NCBI GenBank assembly: GCA_009929375.1
Contig: SAAO01000038.1
Span: forward strand, 1-35,449
From: Bacteroidia bacterium
GTDB taxonomy: Bacteria > Bacteroidota > Bacteroidia > Bacteroidales > Paludibacteraceae
Reading direction: 5' to 3'
Length of the DNA stretch: 35,449 bases
Position numbers and translations under genes: made by a program. The notes beneath the pieces were generated by a model. It had not been told where the DNA came from. It ran no database searches and saw nothing but the letters and a program-made list of their open reading frames with translations. Below are positions 16,457-25,635 of the stretch, in pieces (position 1 is the first letter of the stretch; the number at the start of each line of letters is the position of its first letter).

Positions 16457-17635
16457 ATGAAGAAACTGATATTTGCATTGCCATTACTGCTGTTATGCGT
16501 CAGTATTAACGCTCAGAAAACAGTAACCACATGGTACGATGACTCCAAAACAATTGTAAAAGAAATTTATACGGTAAAAAAAGCAGCGGACGGAAGAGAA
16601 GTAAAGGATGGACTTTACCAGATTTTCTACGCCGACAAAGTCCTCTGGCAAAAGGGAATGTTTGAAAACGACAAACTAACCGGCCTGTGGAGAGATTACT
16701 ATGAAGATGGTACTCTGAAACAGGAAATGCCTTACTCAAACGACCTGCTCAACGGAACACTAAAGTATTATTATCCCTCGGGTGCACTGCAACAGGAAGT
16801 GAGCTACGTAAACGATATAGTGAATGGGAAAGTAATCACATACCACGAAAACGGGCAAATACACGAAGAAAGTGTTTATAGAAACGGGCTACCGAATGGC
16901 GAACATAAAACCTATCACGAAAACGGACAATTGCAATACCAGCGCTGGTTTGTAAACGGGAAAGTGCACGGACCACAAAAAGCATTTTACGACACTGGAA
17001 AAATACGTGAAAATTCGACTCTGAAAAACGGTATTTACGATGGACTTTTCACCGATTATTACAAAGACTACGAAGATGGAGCTGTCAATAAAACCTGCTA
17101 TTATGTAAACGGCAAACTTAACGGGCCACTCACAGGTTATTACCCCTCCGGAAATGTGCGTATTCGCTGTAATTATGTTGACGATCTGATTTCGGGTGAT
17201 TTTACCGAGTATTACGACACTACAAAAGTAGTCAAAGAGAAAGGCCGCTACCTCAACAATAAACGCGACGGACTCTGGACTGCATATTACCCCGGAGGCA
17301 AACTCTTTGCAACCGGAAACTATGTAAATGAGTTGTACGAAGGCGAATGGAAAAGCTATTACGAAAACGGAAACCTCAAACAAAAAGGTAACTACAGTAA
17401 AGGCGAAGCCGTCGGCGAATGGACGTTTTACTACGAAACAGGTGAAATTCAGAACAAAGGCAACTATGTAGCCAACAAACGTTCGGGAAAATGGCTTACC
17501 TATTATAAAAACGGAAAATTAATGACCGAAATCACCTTTGTGGATGGCAAACGTCACGGAGCTGCGAAAGCCTGGGACGAAAAGGGAAAACCTGAAAAAA
17601 CCGTTTTCTACAAAGATGGCGAAAAGGCTGAATAA
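16457..17635 (+). CDS. exported MORN-repeat protein
   Basis: A 392-residue protein with a signal peptide (LCVSINAQ, cut near 19) followed by about fourteen MORN_2-type repeats of roughly 23 residues filling the rest of the chain. The repeat consensus is readable as G-x-W-x-x-Y-Y-x-x-G-x-L-x-x-x-x-x-Y-x-N-x-x. Such repeats form elongated beta solenoids; in bacteria they occur in envelope proteins and in YwqK-like antitoxins, and I have no evidence for toxin neutralisation here. The start is nine bases after the Ig-like gene, so the two are co-transcribed and probably act together at the envelope. A GGGAGCGATG context gives one of the better SD-like starts in the window. Confidence 0.85.
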   Translation: MKKLIFALPLLLLCVSINAQKTVTTWYDDSKTIVKEIYTVKKAADGREVKDGLYQIFYADKVLWQKGMFENDKLTGLWRDYYEDGTLKQEMPYSNDLLNGTLKYYYPSGALQQEVSYVNDIVNGKVITYHENGQIHEESVYRNGLPNGEHKTYHENGQLQYQRWFVNGKVHGPQKAFYDTGKIRENSTLKNGIYDGLFTDYYKDYEDGAVNKTCYYVNGKLNGPLTGYYPSGNVRIRCNYVDDLISGDFTEYYDTTKVVKEKGRYLNNKRDGLWTAYYPGGKLFATGNYVNELYEGEWKSYYENGNLKQKGNYSKGEAVGEWTFYYETGEIQNKGNYVANKRSGKWLTYYKNGKLMTEITFVDGKRHGAAKAWDEKGKPEKTVFYKDGEKAE

Positions 17636-17676
17636 GCACAAATTGCTGTAAATCAAATTTCAAAAAAAAACTCCTC

Positions 17677-18081
17677 ATGAAAATGTCAAACTTCAGAATA
17701 TCAGTTTTGTTTTCGTGCCTGCTTTTGCTCTCGTGCGAAAGCAATGCACCCCGCCAGCATACCGATATTACCGGAGTATGGCGTTGCGAGGAAACAAACA
17801 ACAGCACCATCACACAAACATCCTATCTGTTGGATGTGTATCGAAAAGCGAGCGATACAACTCAGTATGTCATTACTAATTTATTTCAAACCGGCGATAG
17901 CGAGTTTATTGTGGTAAAACTCAATAACGGAAAACTAACGCTCACTGAACAGAGTCTGACCGGAATGAATGTAAAATCGCTGAGCGGAACAGTGATTGAC
18001 CTTCGCAATATTCAACTGAGCTACACCATTTACGATGGCAGGCGCGACAATGTCATCGATGCGTTTTTCAGCCGCAAATAA
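17677..18081 (+). CDS. small lipoprotein, function unknown
   Basis: A 134-residue protein. The leader ends in a lipobox LLSC with Cys at 20 (MKMSN start; the Met at position 3 is an alternative), followed by CESNAPRQ and a compact beta-rich domain starting ITGVWRCEETNN. The pattern TGVW, then YLLDVYRK, then FIVVKLNNGKLTLTEQS is like lipocalin/DUF-type small beta barrels of Bacteroidetes, but I do not recognise a specific family. It lies 41 bases after the MORN gene and is likely in the same operon. No terminator follows directly. Confidence 0.7.
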   Translation: MKMSNFRISVLFSCLLLLSCESNAPRQHTDITGVWRCEETNNSTITQTSYLLDVYRKASDTTQYVITNLFQTGDSEFIVVKLNNGKLTLTEQSLTGMNVKSLSGTVIDLRNIQLSYTIYDGRRDNVIDAFFSRK

Positions 18082-18259
18082 TTATTTATCAAACAAATAT
18101 CATCATTTTATTTTAAAAATATCTCCTCTGAGAAACAGTGCTGTTATACGATATTCATGCAATTGTATGTGTTTTGTAACAAACCTGTCACACAAAGGCG
18201 GTTACTTTGCAGTGTGAATCATAACAAAGGACTCAGATACATTTTAAAATAAAAACAAG

Positions 18260-18607
18260 ATGAAACGTATTTTATTTATCGCACTGGCAATAAGCATTTT
18301 ATTTGTAGCCAATACTTCCGCAAAAGAAAAAGCTTCAGCCGAAGCTACTAATGCAGTAGCCACAGTAAGCACTAAATCGCTCAGCGGAATGGTACTCGAC
18401 AAACTTACCAGCGAAAGCCTTGCCGGAGCTGTAATCACTGTAAACGGTCAGAAAGTGTACAGCGACCTCGATGGAAACTTTACACTCACTAATATTTGTG
18501 ATGGAAAATGCGAAATCAAAGTCAGTCTTATTTCGTACAAAGATCAGACACTCGAAGTGGACACACGCGATTTAAAATCTTTGAAAATAAACCTAAGCCA
18601 ACAATAG
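18260..18607 (+). CDS. secreted stand-alone CarboxypepD_reg-like domain protein
   Basis: A 115-residue protein with a signal peptide (FVANTSAKE cut near 21), an Ala/Thr/Val linker and one CarboxypepD_reg-like beta-sandwich (LSGMVLDKLTSESLAGAVIT, then KVYSDLDGNFTLTNICDGKC, ending in LKSLKINLSQQ). This is the same domain as at the front of the TonB receptor at 1458, here without the receptor. Two Cys (in NICDGKC) lie close together in a loop and might form a disulfide. Such single-domain proteins occur in Bacteroidetes; the role is unknown. It is followed by a strong terminator 15 bases after the stop. Confidence 0.8.
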   Translation: MKRILFIALAISILFVANTSAKEKASAEATNAVATVSTKSLSGMVLDKLTSESLAGAVITVNGQKVYSDLDGNFTLTNICDGKCEIKVSLISYKDQTLEVDTRDLKSLKINLSQQ

Positions 18608-18622
18608 GAAAGTGCTAAATAT

Positions 18623-18672
18623 AAAAAAGTCAGCCGGAAAAGATTATCAATCTTTCCCGGCTGACTTTTTTT
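18623..18672. terminator. strong bidirectional terminator between convergent genes
   Basis: AAAAAAGTCAGCCGG (18623-18637) pairs perfectly with CCGGCTGACTTTTTT (18657-18671); inside, AAAGATT/AATCTTT continues the stem to a 3-base loop. It has a T run on one strand and an A run on the other, so it can stop transcription from both the 18260 gene and focA. Confidence 0.92.
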
Positions 18673-18688
18673 AGCTCTTAAAAACAAA

Positions 18689-19468
18689 TCAATCTCTGTA
18701 TGCGTACCAATAGAGGAAACCTACAAGCACCGAACCGCCCAGGATATTTCCGAGCGTGGCTGGTATCAGGTTATTGAATATAAATTCGCCCCATCCTACC
18801 GGAGCTCCATTGAATATGGCAGCGGGAATAAAAAACATATTGGCAATGCTGTGCTCGTAACCAATGGCCACAAAAGCCATTACAGGAAACCATATTCCCA
18901 GTATTTTCCCAGTCGTATCTTTGGCCGAATAAGCCAGCCACATAGCCAGAGCTACCAGCCAGTTAGCACCCACTCCTTTGAGCAAAACCTTGTAAAATGG
19001 TGCTGAAGTTTTCAGTTCAGCAATGCTGTAAATACTTTCGAGCCAGGGCGATTTGGCAAAAACGCCAGTCAGTGTCACCATAAAATAAGCCACAAACAAA
19101 GCACCGACGAAATTTCCAAAATAAACCAGCGTCCAGTTGCGCAGCAGCGCCTTTACGCGAAGCTTTTTATCCATTACCGGAGGAATAAAATAAGCCGTAT
19201 TTCCGGTAAATAAATCGGCGCCTGCCAGCGTACAAAGCATAAGTCCGATTGGGAACGCAGCGCCCATCAGAAATTTCTGTATGCCGGGGTTTTCAGCTGC
19301 AATGCCCGGAATTCCGCCTCCGATGATCACTGCCAACAAACCTCCGATGGCAATATAAGCACCGGCCAGAAAAGCCAGCACAAGCGTTTTGGGCGTAGAA
19401 GTGGAAGCTTTCGCTGCAGCCACATTGCTCACCGTTTCCACAATTTGTTTGGGTGTGTAATAATTCAT
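18689..19468 (-). CDS. focA: formate/nitrite transporter family channel (formate channel)
   Basis: A 259-residue inner-membrane protein of the FNT family with six hydrophobic segments. Diagnostic sequences are present: GADLFTGN at about 82-90, and FVAIGYEHSIANMFFIPAA near 198-216, which carries the conserved pore histidine. The N-terminus has the amphipathic segment of family members. It would move formate, made by PFL, across the membrane. The start is three bases after the pflA stop, so it is translated from the same message as pflB-pflA. The nitrite-specific subfamily cannot be excluded on sequence alone, but the context clearly favours formate. The gene order pflB-pflA-focA differs from the E. 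coli focA-pflB order. Confidence 0.93.
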   Translation of the reverse strand: MNYYTPKQIVETVSNVAAAKASTSTPKTLVLAFLAGAYIAIGGLLAVIIGGGIPGIAAENPGIQKFLMGAAFPIGLMLCTLAGADLFTGNTAYFIPPVMDKKLRVKALLRNWTLVYFGNFVGALFVAYFMVTLTGVFAKSPWLESIYSIAELKTSAPFYKVLLKGVGANWLVALAMWLAYSAKDTTGKILGIWFPVMAFVAIGYEHSIANMFFIPAAIFNGAPVGWGEFIFNNLIPATLGNILGGSVLVGFLYWYAYRD

Positions 19469-19471
19469 ACC

Positions 19472-20200
19472 TTAATTGATAATCACTTCTTTAACATACA
19501 AACTAAAAATCTCTTTGGCCACACGAAGTTGCTCGGTAGTGTTTTGCTCCACACCTTCGAGTTCGTAATTCCAGCCCAACGCCTCATATTTATGCGCACC
19601 AAGTTTATGGTAGGGCTGAATTTCGAGCTTTTCGATATTCTGCATAGGTTGCAGAAATCGTCCCAGATCGTGTAAATGCTCCGACTTGTCCGAATGTCCC
19701 GGCACAAGTACATAACGCAGCCAAACGGGCTGATTTATGCCGTGCAGGTATTCTGCCATTCGCAGTGTAGCCTTGTTCGAAGCTCCGATAAGTTGTCGGT
19801 GCGCTTCTTCATTAAATTCTTTTACGTCAAGCAATACAAGGTCGGTATATTGCATTAGCTCTTTTACCGACTCATTCAGAATACTTCCGTTGGTATCAAT
19901 ACAGGTATTAAAACCTTCTTCTTTCAGCATTTTAAAAAAAGGAATCAGGGCTTTGGCCTGCAAAAGAGGCTCGCCGCCCGACACAGTAATGCCACCACGT
20001 TTTCCGAAAAAAGGACGCTGACTGCGGGCCAGTTTCATTAATTCTTCGTAGCTGAACAGCTTAGCTTCTCTATTCAAATCGATAGTATCGGGATTGGCAC
20101 AATACTTACATTTGAAATTGCAGCCCTGTGTAAAAAGTACCATACGTACACCCGGACCATCGAAAGTACCGAGCGATTCAACCGAATGCAGTTTAATCAT
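19472..20200 (-). CDS. pflA: pyruvate formate-lyase activating enzyme (radical SAM)
   Basis: A 242-residue radical SAM enzyme. The cluster motif CNFKCKYC puts the three Fe-S Cys at 27, 31 and 34; the preceding ESLGTFDGPGVR is typical of PflA, and GGEPLL follows near 75. It installs the glycyl radical on PflB using SAM and reduced ferredoxin or flavodoxin. It is encoded after pflB, separated by 84 bases that hold a strong hairpin (20214-20250), and directly before focA. Length fits the family (about 246 in E. coli). Confidence 0.95.
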   Translation of the reverse strand: MIKLHSVESLGTFDGPGVRMVLFTQGCNFKCKYCANPDTIDLNREAKLFSYEELMKLARSQRPFFGKRGGITVSGGEPLLQAKALIPFFKMLKEEGFNTCIDTNGSILNESVKELMQYTDLVLLDVKEFNEEAHRQLIGASNKATLRMAEYLHGINQPVWLRYVLVPGHSDKSEHLHDLGRFLQPMQNIEKLEIQPYHKLGAHKYEALGWNYELEGVEQNTTEQLRVAKEIFSLYVKEVIIN

Positions 20201-20213
20201 TTGTGATAACCAA

Positions 20214-20250
20214 AGAAGTAACCAACTGAAAAATACAGCCGGTTACTTCT
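20214..20250 (-). promoter_or_regulatory. 15-bp hairpin between pflB and pflA
   Basis: On the minus strand AGAAGTAACCGGCTG pairs with CAGTTGGTTACTTCT (ten Watson-Crick pairs at the base, then five more with two G-U) around a 7-base loop. The following sequence is not a long T run. It could be a partial terminator or an mRNA stabiliser that lowers pflA and focA output relative to pflB. Confidence 0.65.
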
Positions 20251-20284
20251 GATAATTTTTATAGTTTTACTGGTAAATGCGTCA

Positions 20285-22504
20285 TTACATAGCTTCGTGG
20301 AAGCTTCGTGCAATCACTTCCTGTTGCTGTGCACGTGTAAGACGAACAAAATTCACCGCATAACCCGACACGCGGATAGTAAGCTGCGGATATTCTTCAG
20401 GATGCTCCATGGCATCTTCGAGCATTTCGCGGTTCAGCACGTTCACATTCAGGTGATGGGCATTTTTCGAGAAATATCCATCCATAATGCTCACCATATT
20501 CTCACGACGCTGTTCGTCGGTTGGTCCTAAGGTTTTTGGCACAATAGAGAATGTATTCGAAATTCCGTCCATCGAGTGTTCGTAGTCGAGTTTCGACACC
20601 GAGCTCAGCGAAGCAAGCGCACCGTGCGAATCGCGTCCGTGCATTGGGTTTGCTCCCGGCGCAAACGGAACACCTTTAGCGCGTCCATCGGGTGTAGCAC
20701 CTGTTTTGTTACCATAAACCACATTCGAAGTAATGGTAAGAATACTCAGCGTTGGCTCAGCATTTTTATATGTTGGAAGTTCCTTGAGCAATGAGTTGAA
20801 ATAAATCGGAATTTCGCGGGCAAATACATCCACGCGGTCGTCATCATTTCCATAATATGGGAATTCACCTTCAATTTTAAAGTCTTTCGACAAACCGTTT
20901 TCGTCGCGCACTACAGTTACTTTGGCATGTTTGATGGCCGAAAGTGAGTCGGCCACAATGCTCAGACCGGCAGCACCATACGCAAGGTTGATGCGTGGAT
21001 TGGTGTCGATAAGCGCCATTTGAGATTTTTCGTAATAATACTTATCGTGCATGTAGTGGATAATGTTCATCGAATCGGCATACACGCGTGATACTTCCTG
21101 CATAGCCAGTTTGAAGTTTTCCATCACCTCATCAAGGTCAAGCACATCCGATTTCAGTGCAGGAATGCCAGTGATAACCTGTTTTCCACTGATTTCGCAG
21201 CGACCCTGGTTCAGAGCCAGCAACAAGGTTTTGGCAAGGTTACAACGTGCTCCGAAGAACTGAATCTGTTTTCCGATTTCCTGATACGATACGCAACATG
21301 CAATTCCGTAGTCGTCGCTGCAACGGCTGCTCTGCATCAAATCATCGTTTTCGTACTGAATAGAAGAAGTATCGATAGACACTTTTGCACAGAATTCTTT
21401 AAACGCTTCGGGTAAACGTGGCGACCAAAGCACAGTCATGTTTGGTTCGGGCGATGGGCCGAGGTTGTAAAGTGTCTGCAGGAAGCGGAACGAGGTTTTG
21501 GTCACTTTGTGACGACCATCGGCCATTGTTCCGGCAATCGATTCGGTTACCCAGGTTGGGTCGCCTGCGAAAATTTCGTTGTAAGCTTCCATACGAAGGT
21601 GACGCACCATGCGCAGTTTCATTACAAACTGATCCACAAGTTCCTGTGCATATTCTTCGGTAATTTTGCCTTCGGCAATATCGCGTTCAATGTAAATATC
21701 GAGGAATGAAGATACGTTTCCGAGCGACATAGCTGCTCCGTCCTGCTCTTTTACAGCAGCCAGATAAGCCAGATAAACCCACTGAACAGCTTCGCGAGCC
21801 GATGCAGCCGGACGGGTCAGGTCGAAACCGTAAATTTGTCCGAGAACTTCAATTTCTTTCAGCGCTTTCAGCTGCTCGGACACTTCTTCGCGCAGACGAA
21901 TGCGTTCGTCGGTCATCGGTCCGGTGAGCGACTGAAGATCAGCTTTTTTGCCTTCAATCAGGCGGGTTGTTCCGTAAAGTGCCAGACGACGATAATCGCC
22001 GATAATACGGCCACGTGCATAGTTATCGGGCAATCCGGTAAGAATACCCAGCGAACGGAAAGTTCTGATTTCGCTGTTATACACATCAAATACACCATCG
22101 TTGTGCGTTTTGGCATATTTGGTAAAAATTTCCTTTACGATAGGTGAAATTTCCACACCATTTTCTGAACATGCTTTTTCAACTACTGCAATGCCACCAT
22201 AAGGTTTCATCGCACGTTTGAGCAACATGTCGGTTTGCAGACCTACAATAATTTCGTTTTCGCGGTCGATGTAACCGGGACCGTGCGAAGTTACAGTCGA
22301 AACCAACTGATTGTCGATAGCACGCACACCATTGTTTTCGCGCTCTTCTTTGATAGCATCAAGACATATTTGCCACAGTTTTTTGGTCGTGGCCGATGGA
22401 CCACAAAGAAATGAACTGTCGCCATCGTAAGGACTAATGTTTTTTGAAACAAAATCACGAACATCAATGTGTTCCTGCCATCTTCCGGAATTAAATGTAC
22501 CCAT
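20285..22504 (-). CDS. pflB: pyruvate formate-lyase (formate C-acetyltransferase)
   Basis: A 739-residue cytosolic glycyl-radical enzyme converting pyruvate and CoA to acetyl-CoA and formate. The catalytic Cys pair is C403-C404 ([10 protein letters not shown]); the glycyl-radical motif at the C-terminus is [13 protein letters not shown] with the radical at G714. Also present are [13 protein letters not shown] before the active site and [18 protein letters not shown] near the end, all typical of true PFL and unlike diol dehydratases. First gene of the operon with pflA and focA. The promoter region carries a perfect 16-bp palindrome of Crp/Fnr type, so anaerobic control is likely. The presence of PFL points to a strictly or facultatively anaerobic fermenter. 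Confidence 0.97.
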   Translation of the reverse strand: MGTFNSGRWQEHIDVRDFVSKNISPYDGDSSFLCGPSATTKKLWQICLDAIKEERENNGVRAIDNQLVSTVTSHGPGYIDRENEIIVGLQTDMLLKRAMKPYGGIAVVEKACSENGVEISPIVKEIFTKYAKTHNDGVFDVYNSEIRTFRSLGILTGLPDNYARGRIIGDYRRLALYGTTRLIEGKKADLQSLTGPMTDERIRLREEVSEQLKALKEIEVLGQIYGFDLTRPAASAREAVQWVYLAYLAAVKEQDGAAMSLGNVSSFLDIYIERDIAEGKITEEYAQELVDQFVMKLRMVRHLRMEAYNEIFAGDPTWVTESIAGTMADGRHKVTKTSFRFLQTLYNLGPSPEPNMTVLWSPRLPEAFKEFCAKVSIDTSSIQYENDDLMQSSRCSDDYGIACCVSYQEIGKQIQFFGARCNLAKTLLLALNQGRCEISGKQVITGIPALKSDVLDLDEVMENFKLAMQEVSRVYADSMNIIHYMHDKYYYEKSQMALIDTNPRINLAYGAAGLSIVADSLSAIKHAKVTVVRDENGLSKDFKIEGEFPYYGNDDDRVDVFAREIPIYFNSLLKELPTYKNAEPTLSILTITSNVVYGNKTGATPDGRAKGVPFAPGANPMHGRDSHGALASLSSVSKLDYEHSMDGISNTFSIVPKTLGPTDEQRRENMVSIMDGYFSKNAHHLNVNVLNREMLEDAMEHPEEYPQLTIRVSGYAVNFVRLTRAQQQEVIARSFHEAM

Positions 22505-22542
22505 AAAAACTAAAACTGATTTTATATTATAAAATTTGAATA

Positions 22543-22550
22543 CAAAAGTA
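22543..22550 (-). promoter_or_regulatory. pflB -7 box
   Basis: The minus strand reads TACTTTTG, a full TAnnTTTG match, 39 bases before ATG 22504. The -33 region falls inside the palindrome at 22565-22580 and has no TTTG, consistent with activator dependence. Confidence 0.55.
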
Positions 22551-22564
22551 GTACTTTGCTATTT

Positions 22565-22580
22565 TATGTTATATAACATA
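22565..22580. promoter_or_regulatory. 16-bp perfect palindrome at the pfl promoter (Crp/Fnr-type site candidate)
   Basis: TATGTTATATAACATA, with no mismatch, centred about 26 bases upstream of the -7 box and hence near -37 of the expected start. Size and position resemble an activator site of Crp/Fnr-family regulators, though the core is neither the E. coli Crp nor the Fnr consensus. Confidence 0.6.
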
Positions 22581-23065
22581 TAATTGCTATTTCAGGCCGC
22601 AAAAGTACTGCTTTTATTCTCATTTTCAGGTATTGCGAATTACGGAAATTTTTCTATAATATATAAGTTCATGCTGGTTATAGTCATTAAAATAATTGTA
22701 TTCATTACAATTTTAAATCAGATATTCAGTTTCATCCACTGACGAACTACAGATTATAAGTAAATTATTACCGAAATTAAACAGTCGTAAGTAGCGGTAA
22801 TCAGAAAAATAATTAAACCCTAAAATCAGCATATGTTCAATATTTGAATAATTCACAACGAAAAAGCTCATTTTTCCTTAAAATAAAGCCGATGTAAATG
22901 TTATAATAATTTAAAAACACCTATCCAAAAAGTTAAACACAGGTATTGAGAATTAATCTGAAAACTGATAAAACATCTCAGAAAGCGGAAGTAAAGCTCA
23001 GTCAGCTTTGAAAAACAAAAATTCACAAAACATCAAAATAGTGAGCCAGGTCAGAAAATATATAT
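22581..23065. other. non-coding gap between pflB and the cobalamin riboswitch
   Basis: About 485 bases, AT-rich, with stops in all frames and no gene, tRNA or clear hairpin. It separates the divergent pfl and btu transcripts. Confidence 0.6.
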
Positions 23066-23073
23066 TATCTTTG
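23066..23073 (+). promoter_or_regulatory. -7 box of the cobalamin riboswitch transcript
   Basis: TATCTTTG fits TAnnTTTG; the riboswitch core begins a few bases downstream. No TTTG lies at the ideal -33. Confidence 0.55.
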
Positions 23074-23079
23074 CAAGCG

Positions 23080-23363
23080 CAATGGTTCACCCGGGCATTC
23101 TGCTCCGAAGTGATGAAAAGGGAATCAGGTGAAAATCCTGAACAGACCCGCTGCTGTAAGCTCATTTTTTAGTTGACAATTGATAATGACCAATTGACAA
23201 TTGAAGAAAACGTATTGAACAACACTTTTGCCACTGTTTTACCGACAGCGACAACCGGCAACCGACGATAAAATTTTTCATTGTCCACTGTCAATTGTCC
23301 ACTGTCAATTCACGACGGGAAGGCGTTCAACTACGGGAGCAAGTCAGAAGACCTGCCATGCAA
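23080..23363 (+). ncRNA. cobalamin (B12) riboswitch
   Basis: All conserved blocks are readable in order: GGAATCAGGTGAAAATCCTG at 23121-23140, then ACAGACCCGCTGCTGTAAG ending at 23160, GCCACTG at 23230-23236, CGGGAAGG at 23316-23323, and GTCAGAAGACCTGCC ending at 23357; TGCAA at the end can close P1 with TTGCA at the front. It binds adenosylcobalamin-type ligands and should reduce expression of the downstream receptor when B12 is plentiful. The element is about 280 bases, longer than usual, because its two variable regions are expanded by a short repeat (23172-23203 and 23280-23310). The remaining leader to 23524 contains only a weak AGCTT/AAGCT hairpin, so control is more likely at translation than by termination. 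Confidence 0.92.
23172..23310. repeat. TTGACAATTG/CAATTGTC repeats inserted in the riboswitch variable loops
   Basis: The left cluster (23172-23203) holds TTGACAATTG twice; the right cluster (23280-23310) holds two tandem copies of ATTGTCCACTGTCA with CAATTG between. The clusters are complementary, so they can pair and extend one helix of the riboswitch. Similar short repeats are scattered in many Bacteroidetes genomes (from memory). Confidence 0.65.
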
Positions 23364-23524
23364 ATTTTTGTTCCGCATTTATTCAGGAGCGAAAAGGTTT
23401 ATGTTTTCAAGCTTTCGGGGATAAGCTAAAAACCAATGCAGCATCAGTTTTTTCACATTAGTGCTTTGTTGATTTTGTCTTTTTCTTGCAGGCTATTTGG
23501 TTTCATTCAAACAAATAGTATTGT

Positions 23525-25588
23525 ATGTATTTTTCATTGTATCGTGTTTCAGTTTTCCGGATTTGCGTCGCTGCACTGGGCATCGCACTTTTTCCTTTGG
23601 CTTCGATGGCCGAAGACAAAGTGGATACCACCAAAGTGTATCAGATTCGAGAAGTAACAGTGACCGAGCAATACCGCAACACCGAAGTACGCGCTTCGGC
23701 ACCACTCCAGATTCTTTCGTCGAAACAAATTGAGAAACTGAATGCGCTTCAGGTATCGGATGCCGTGAAGTATTTTTCGGGGGTAACGGTGAAGGATTAC
23801 GGCGGCATTGGCGGACTGAAAACCGTTTCGGTTCGCAGTCTGGGTGCTGCTCATACGGCTGTGAGTTACGACGGCATTACGCTCACCGATTGCCAAACGG
23901 GACAAATTGATGTGGGACGCTTTTCGCTCGACAATGTGGATATGCTTTCGCTCAACAACGGACAAAGCGACAATATTTTTCAGCCTGCGCGTATGTTTGC
24001 CTCCGCTTCGTTGCTCAACATCCGAACTTTGAGTCCCAAATTCATCAACAATAAAACACTGAACGGAAAAGCCTCGTTGAAAGGCGGTTCATTCGGTTTG
24101 TTGAATCCTTCTTTCCTTTTGCAACAAAAAATCAGTCCGAAATATGCAGCTTCGCTCAGTGGCGAATGGCTTTCGGCACATGGTGAATATCCATACCTGC
24201 TGCATCACAGCTATCTGGGCGATGGAACAACTTCCAACGAAACGCGCAAAAACTCCGATGTGCAGAATTTCAGAATCGAAGGCTCATTGCATGCCAATTT
24301 CTCCGAAAACGAATCGGGTTACCTGAAAGCTTATTTCTACAATTCGGAGCGCGGATTGCCCGGCGGAACGATTTTGTACAATGAAGGTGCATTCACTTCA
24401 CAGCGCATGTGGGACAATACTTTTTTTGTACAATCTCACTACGAAAATCATTTTTCAAAACTGCTTTCGCTGCAACTGAATGCCAAATATCATCACGGAT
24501 ATATTCATTATACTGATACTGCAGTGCTGAACAATGTGGGTTACGAAGAAAGTTATTTCACACAAAACGAATATTACGCTTCGGCTTCGCTGCTTTACAA
24601 AGCTTTCAGGAATATTTCTTTCTCATTCTCGACCGATGGTTCGGTCAATAATATGTTTGCGCTTTTTGAAAATAAAGCGCTGACCGAAAGTTTTGCACAG
24701 CCGGTTCGCTATAGTTTATTGACCGTACTCGCAGCCAAATATGTAAGCGAAAATGTGCTGGCTACCGCAAGCTTGCTTTCCACTTTGGTAACCGAAACGG
24801 TTGAAAATGGCACAGCTGCCGACAATCGGAAACGACTGTCGCCTTATGCCAGTATAACTTACAAGCCTTTCGATAAGACCGATTTGCGCTTCAGGGCATT
24901 TTACAAAAATATTTTCCGCCTGCCCACCTTCAACGATTTGTATTACGCACGCATCGGAAATGCCGACTTGCGTCCCGAAATTACCGATCAGTTCAACCTG
25001 GGAATCACCTACGCAGTGTCGCCTGCCAAATGGCTTCCGCTATTCTCAATCACTGCCGATGTGTACCGCAACAATGTGAAGGACAAAATTGTGGCCATGC
25101 CTACCAAAAACCTTTTTAAATGGAGCATGCTCAATCTTGGGAAAGTAGAAATCACCGGCATCGACCTGACTGCCGAAACATCGGTAAAAGCAACCCAAAA
25201 ACTGGGTTTTGTGCTGGGCGGCACTTATACTTACCAGCGGGCTTTGGATGTCACAAGTCCGGGTGGAAGCACTTACGGACATCAAATTCCATACACACCA
25301 CGTATTTCAGGTTCGGGGAGATTTGCTGTGGAAACGCCCTGGGTGGATGTGGCTTATTCGCTCTTGTGGTCGGGGAAACGTTATGCGCTTTTTCAGAATT
25401 TCGCCGAAAACCGTCTGCCCGGATACAGCGATCACAGCATTTCGGCTTCGCGTAGTTTTAAGCTGAAAGATAAAACACTATCGGTCAATGCCGAAGTGCT
25501 GAATTTATTGAATGAAAATTATGCCATTGTAAAATGGTTTCCCATGCCGGGACGCTCAGTGCGGGGAACTGTGAATTTGAAGTTTTAA
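23525..25588 (+). CDS. btuB: BtuB-like TonB-dependent cobalamin receptor
   Basis: A 687-residue outer-membrane receptor. Signal peptide to about 29 (LASMAED); TonB-box-like EVTVTEQ at about 43-49; plug at about 57-165 (LQVSDAVKYFSGVTVKDYGG, then VSVRSLGAAHTAVSYDGI, then QIDVGRFSLDNVDML); barrel to the terminal F, with the conserved LRPEITDQFNLGI and YTPRISGSGRF segments of BtuB/FepA-type proteins. It has no N-terminal CarboxypepD_reg domain and no SusD partner. It lies directly downstream of a cobalamin riboswitch and upstream of a BtuG-like lipoprotein, which makes corrinoid import by TonB the clear call. The periplasmic binding protein and ABC transporter (BtuF, BtuCD) are not in the window. 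Confidence 0.9.
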   Translation: MYFSLYRVSVFRICVAALGIALFPLASMAEDKVDTTKVYQIREVTVTEQYRNTEVRASAPLQILSSKQIEKLNALQVSDAVKYFSGVTVKDYGGIGGLKTVSVRSLGAAHTAVSYDGITLTDCQTGQIDVGRFSLDNVDMLSLNNGQSDNIFQPARMFASASLLNIRTLSPKFINNKTLNGKASLKGGSFGLLNPSFLLQQKISPKYAASLSGEWLSAHGEYPYLLHHSYLGDGTTSNETRKNSDVQNFRIEGSLHANFSENESGYLKAYFYNSERGLPGGTILYNEGAFTSQRMWDNTFFVQSHYENHFSKLLSLQLNAKYHHGYIHYTDTAVLNNVGYEESYFTQNEYYASASLLYKAFRNISFSFSTDGSVNNMFALFENKALTESFAQPVRYSLLTVLAAKYVSENVLATASLLSTLVTETVENGTAADNRKRLSPYASITYKPFDKTDLRFRAFYKNIFRLPTFNDLYYARIGNADLRPEITDQFNLGITYAVSPAKWLPLFSITADVYRNNVKDKIVAMPTKNLFKWSMLNLGKVEITGIDLTAETSVKATQKLGFVLGGTYTYQRALDVTSPGGSTYGHQIPYTPRISGSGRFAVETPWVDVAYSLLWSGKRYALFQNFAENRLPGYSDHSISASRSFKLKDKTLSVNAEVLNLLNENYAIVKWFPMPGRSVRGTVNLKF

Positions 25589-25635
25589 AATACTAAGTAC
25601 AGCTAAACATATAAGATAAAAAAGATACCCGAAGA

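Noticed and set aside
16889-17383. 164-residue hydrophobic minus-strand frame
   Set aside because: Mirror of the MORN repeats; its apparent hydrophobic periodicity comes from the repeated Tyr-rich codons on the sense strand.
18173-18209. Promoter before the CarboxypepD_reg gene (TTTG at 18173, TTACTTTG at 18202)
   Set aside because: The -7 box misses the conserved A and the spacing of 25 is too long; I could not support it.
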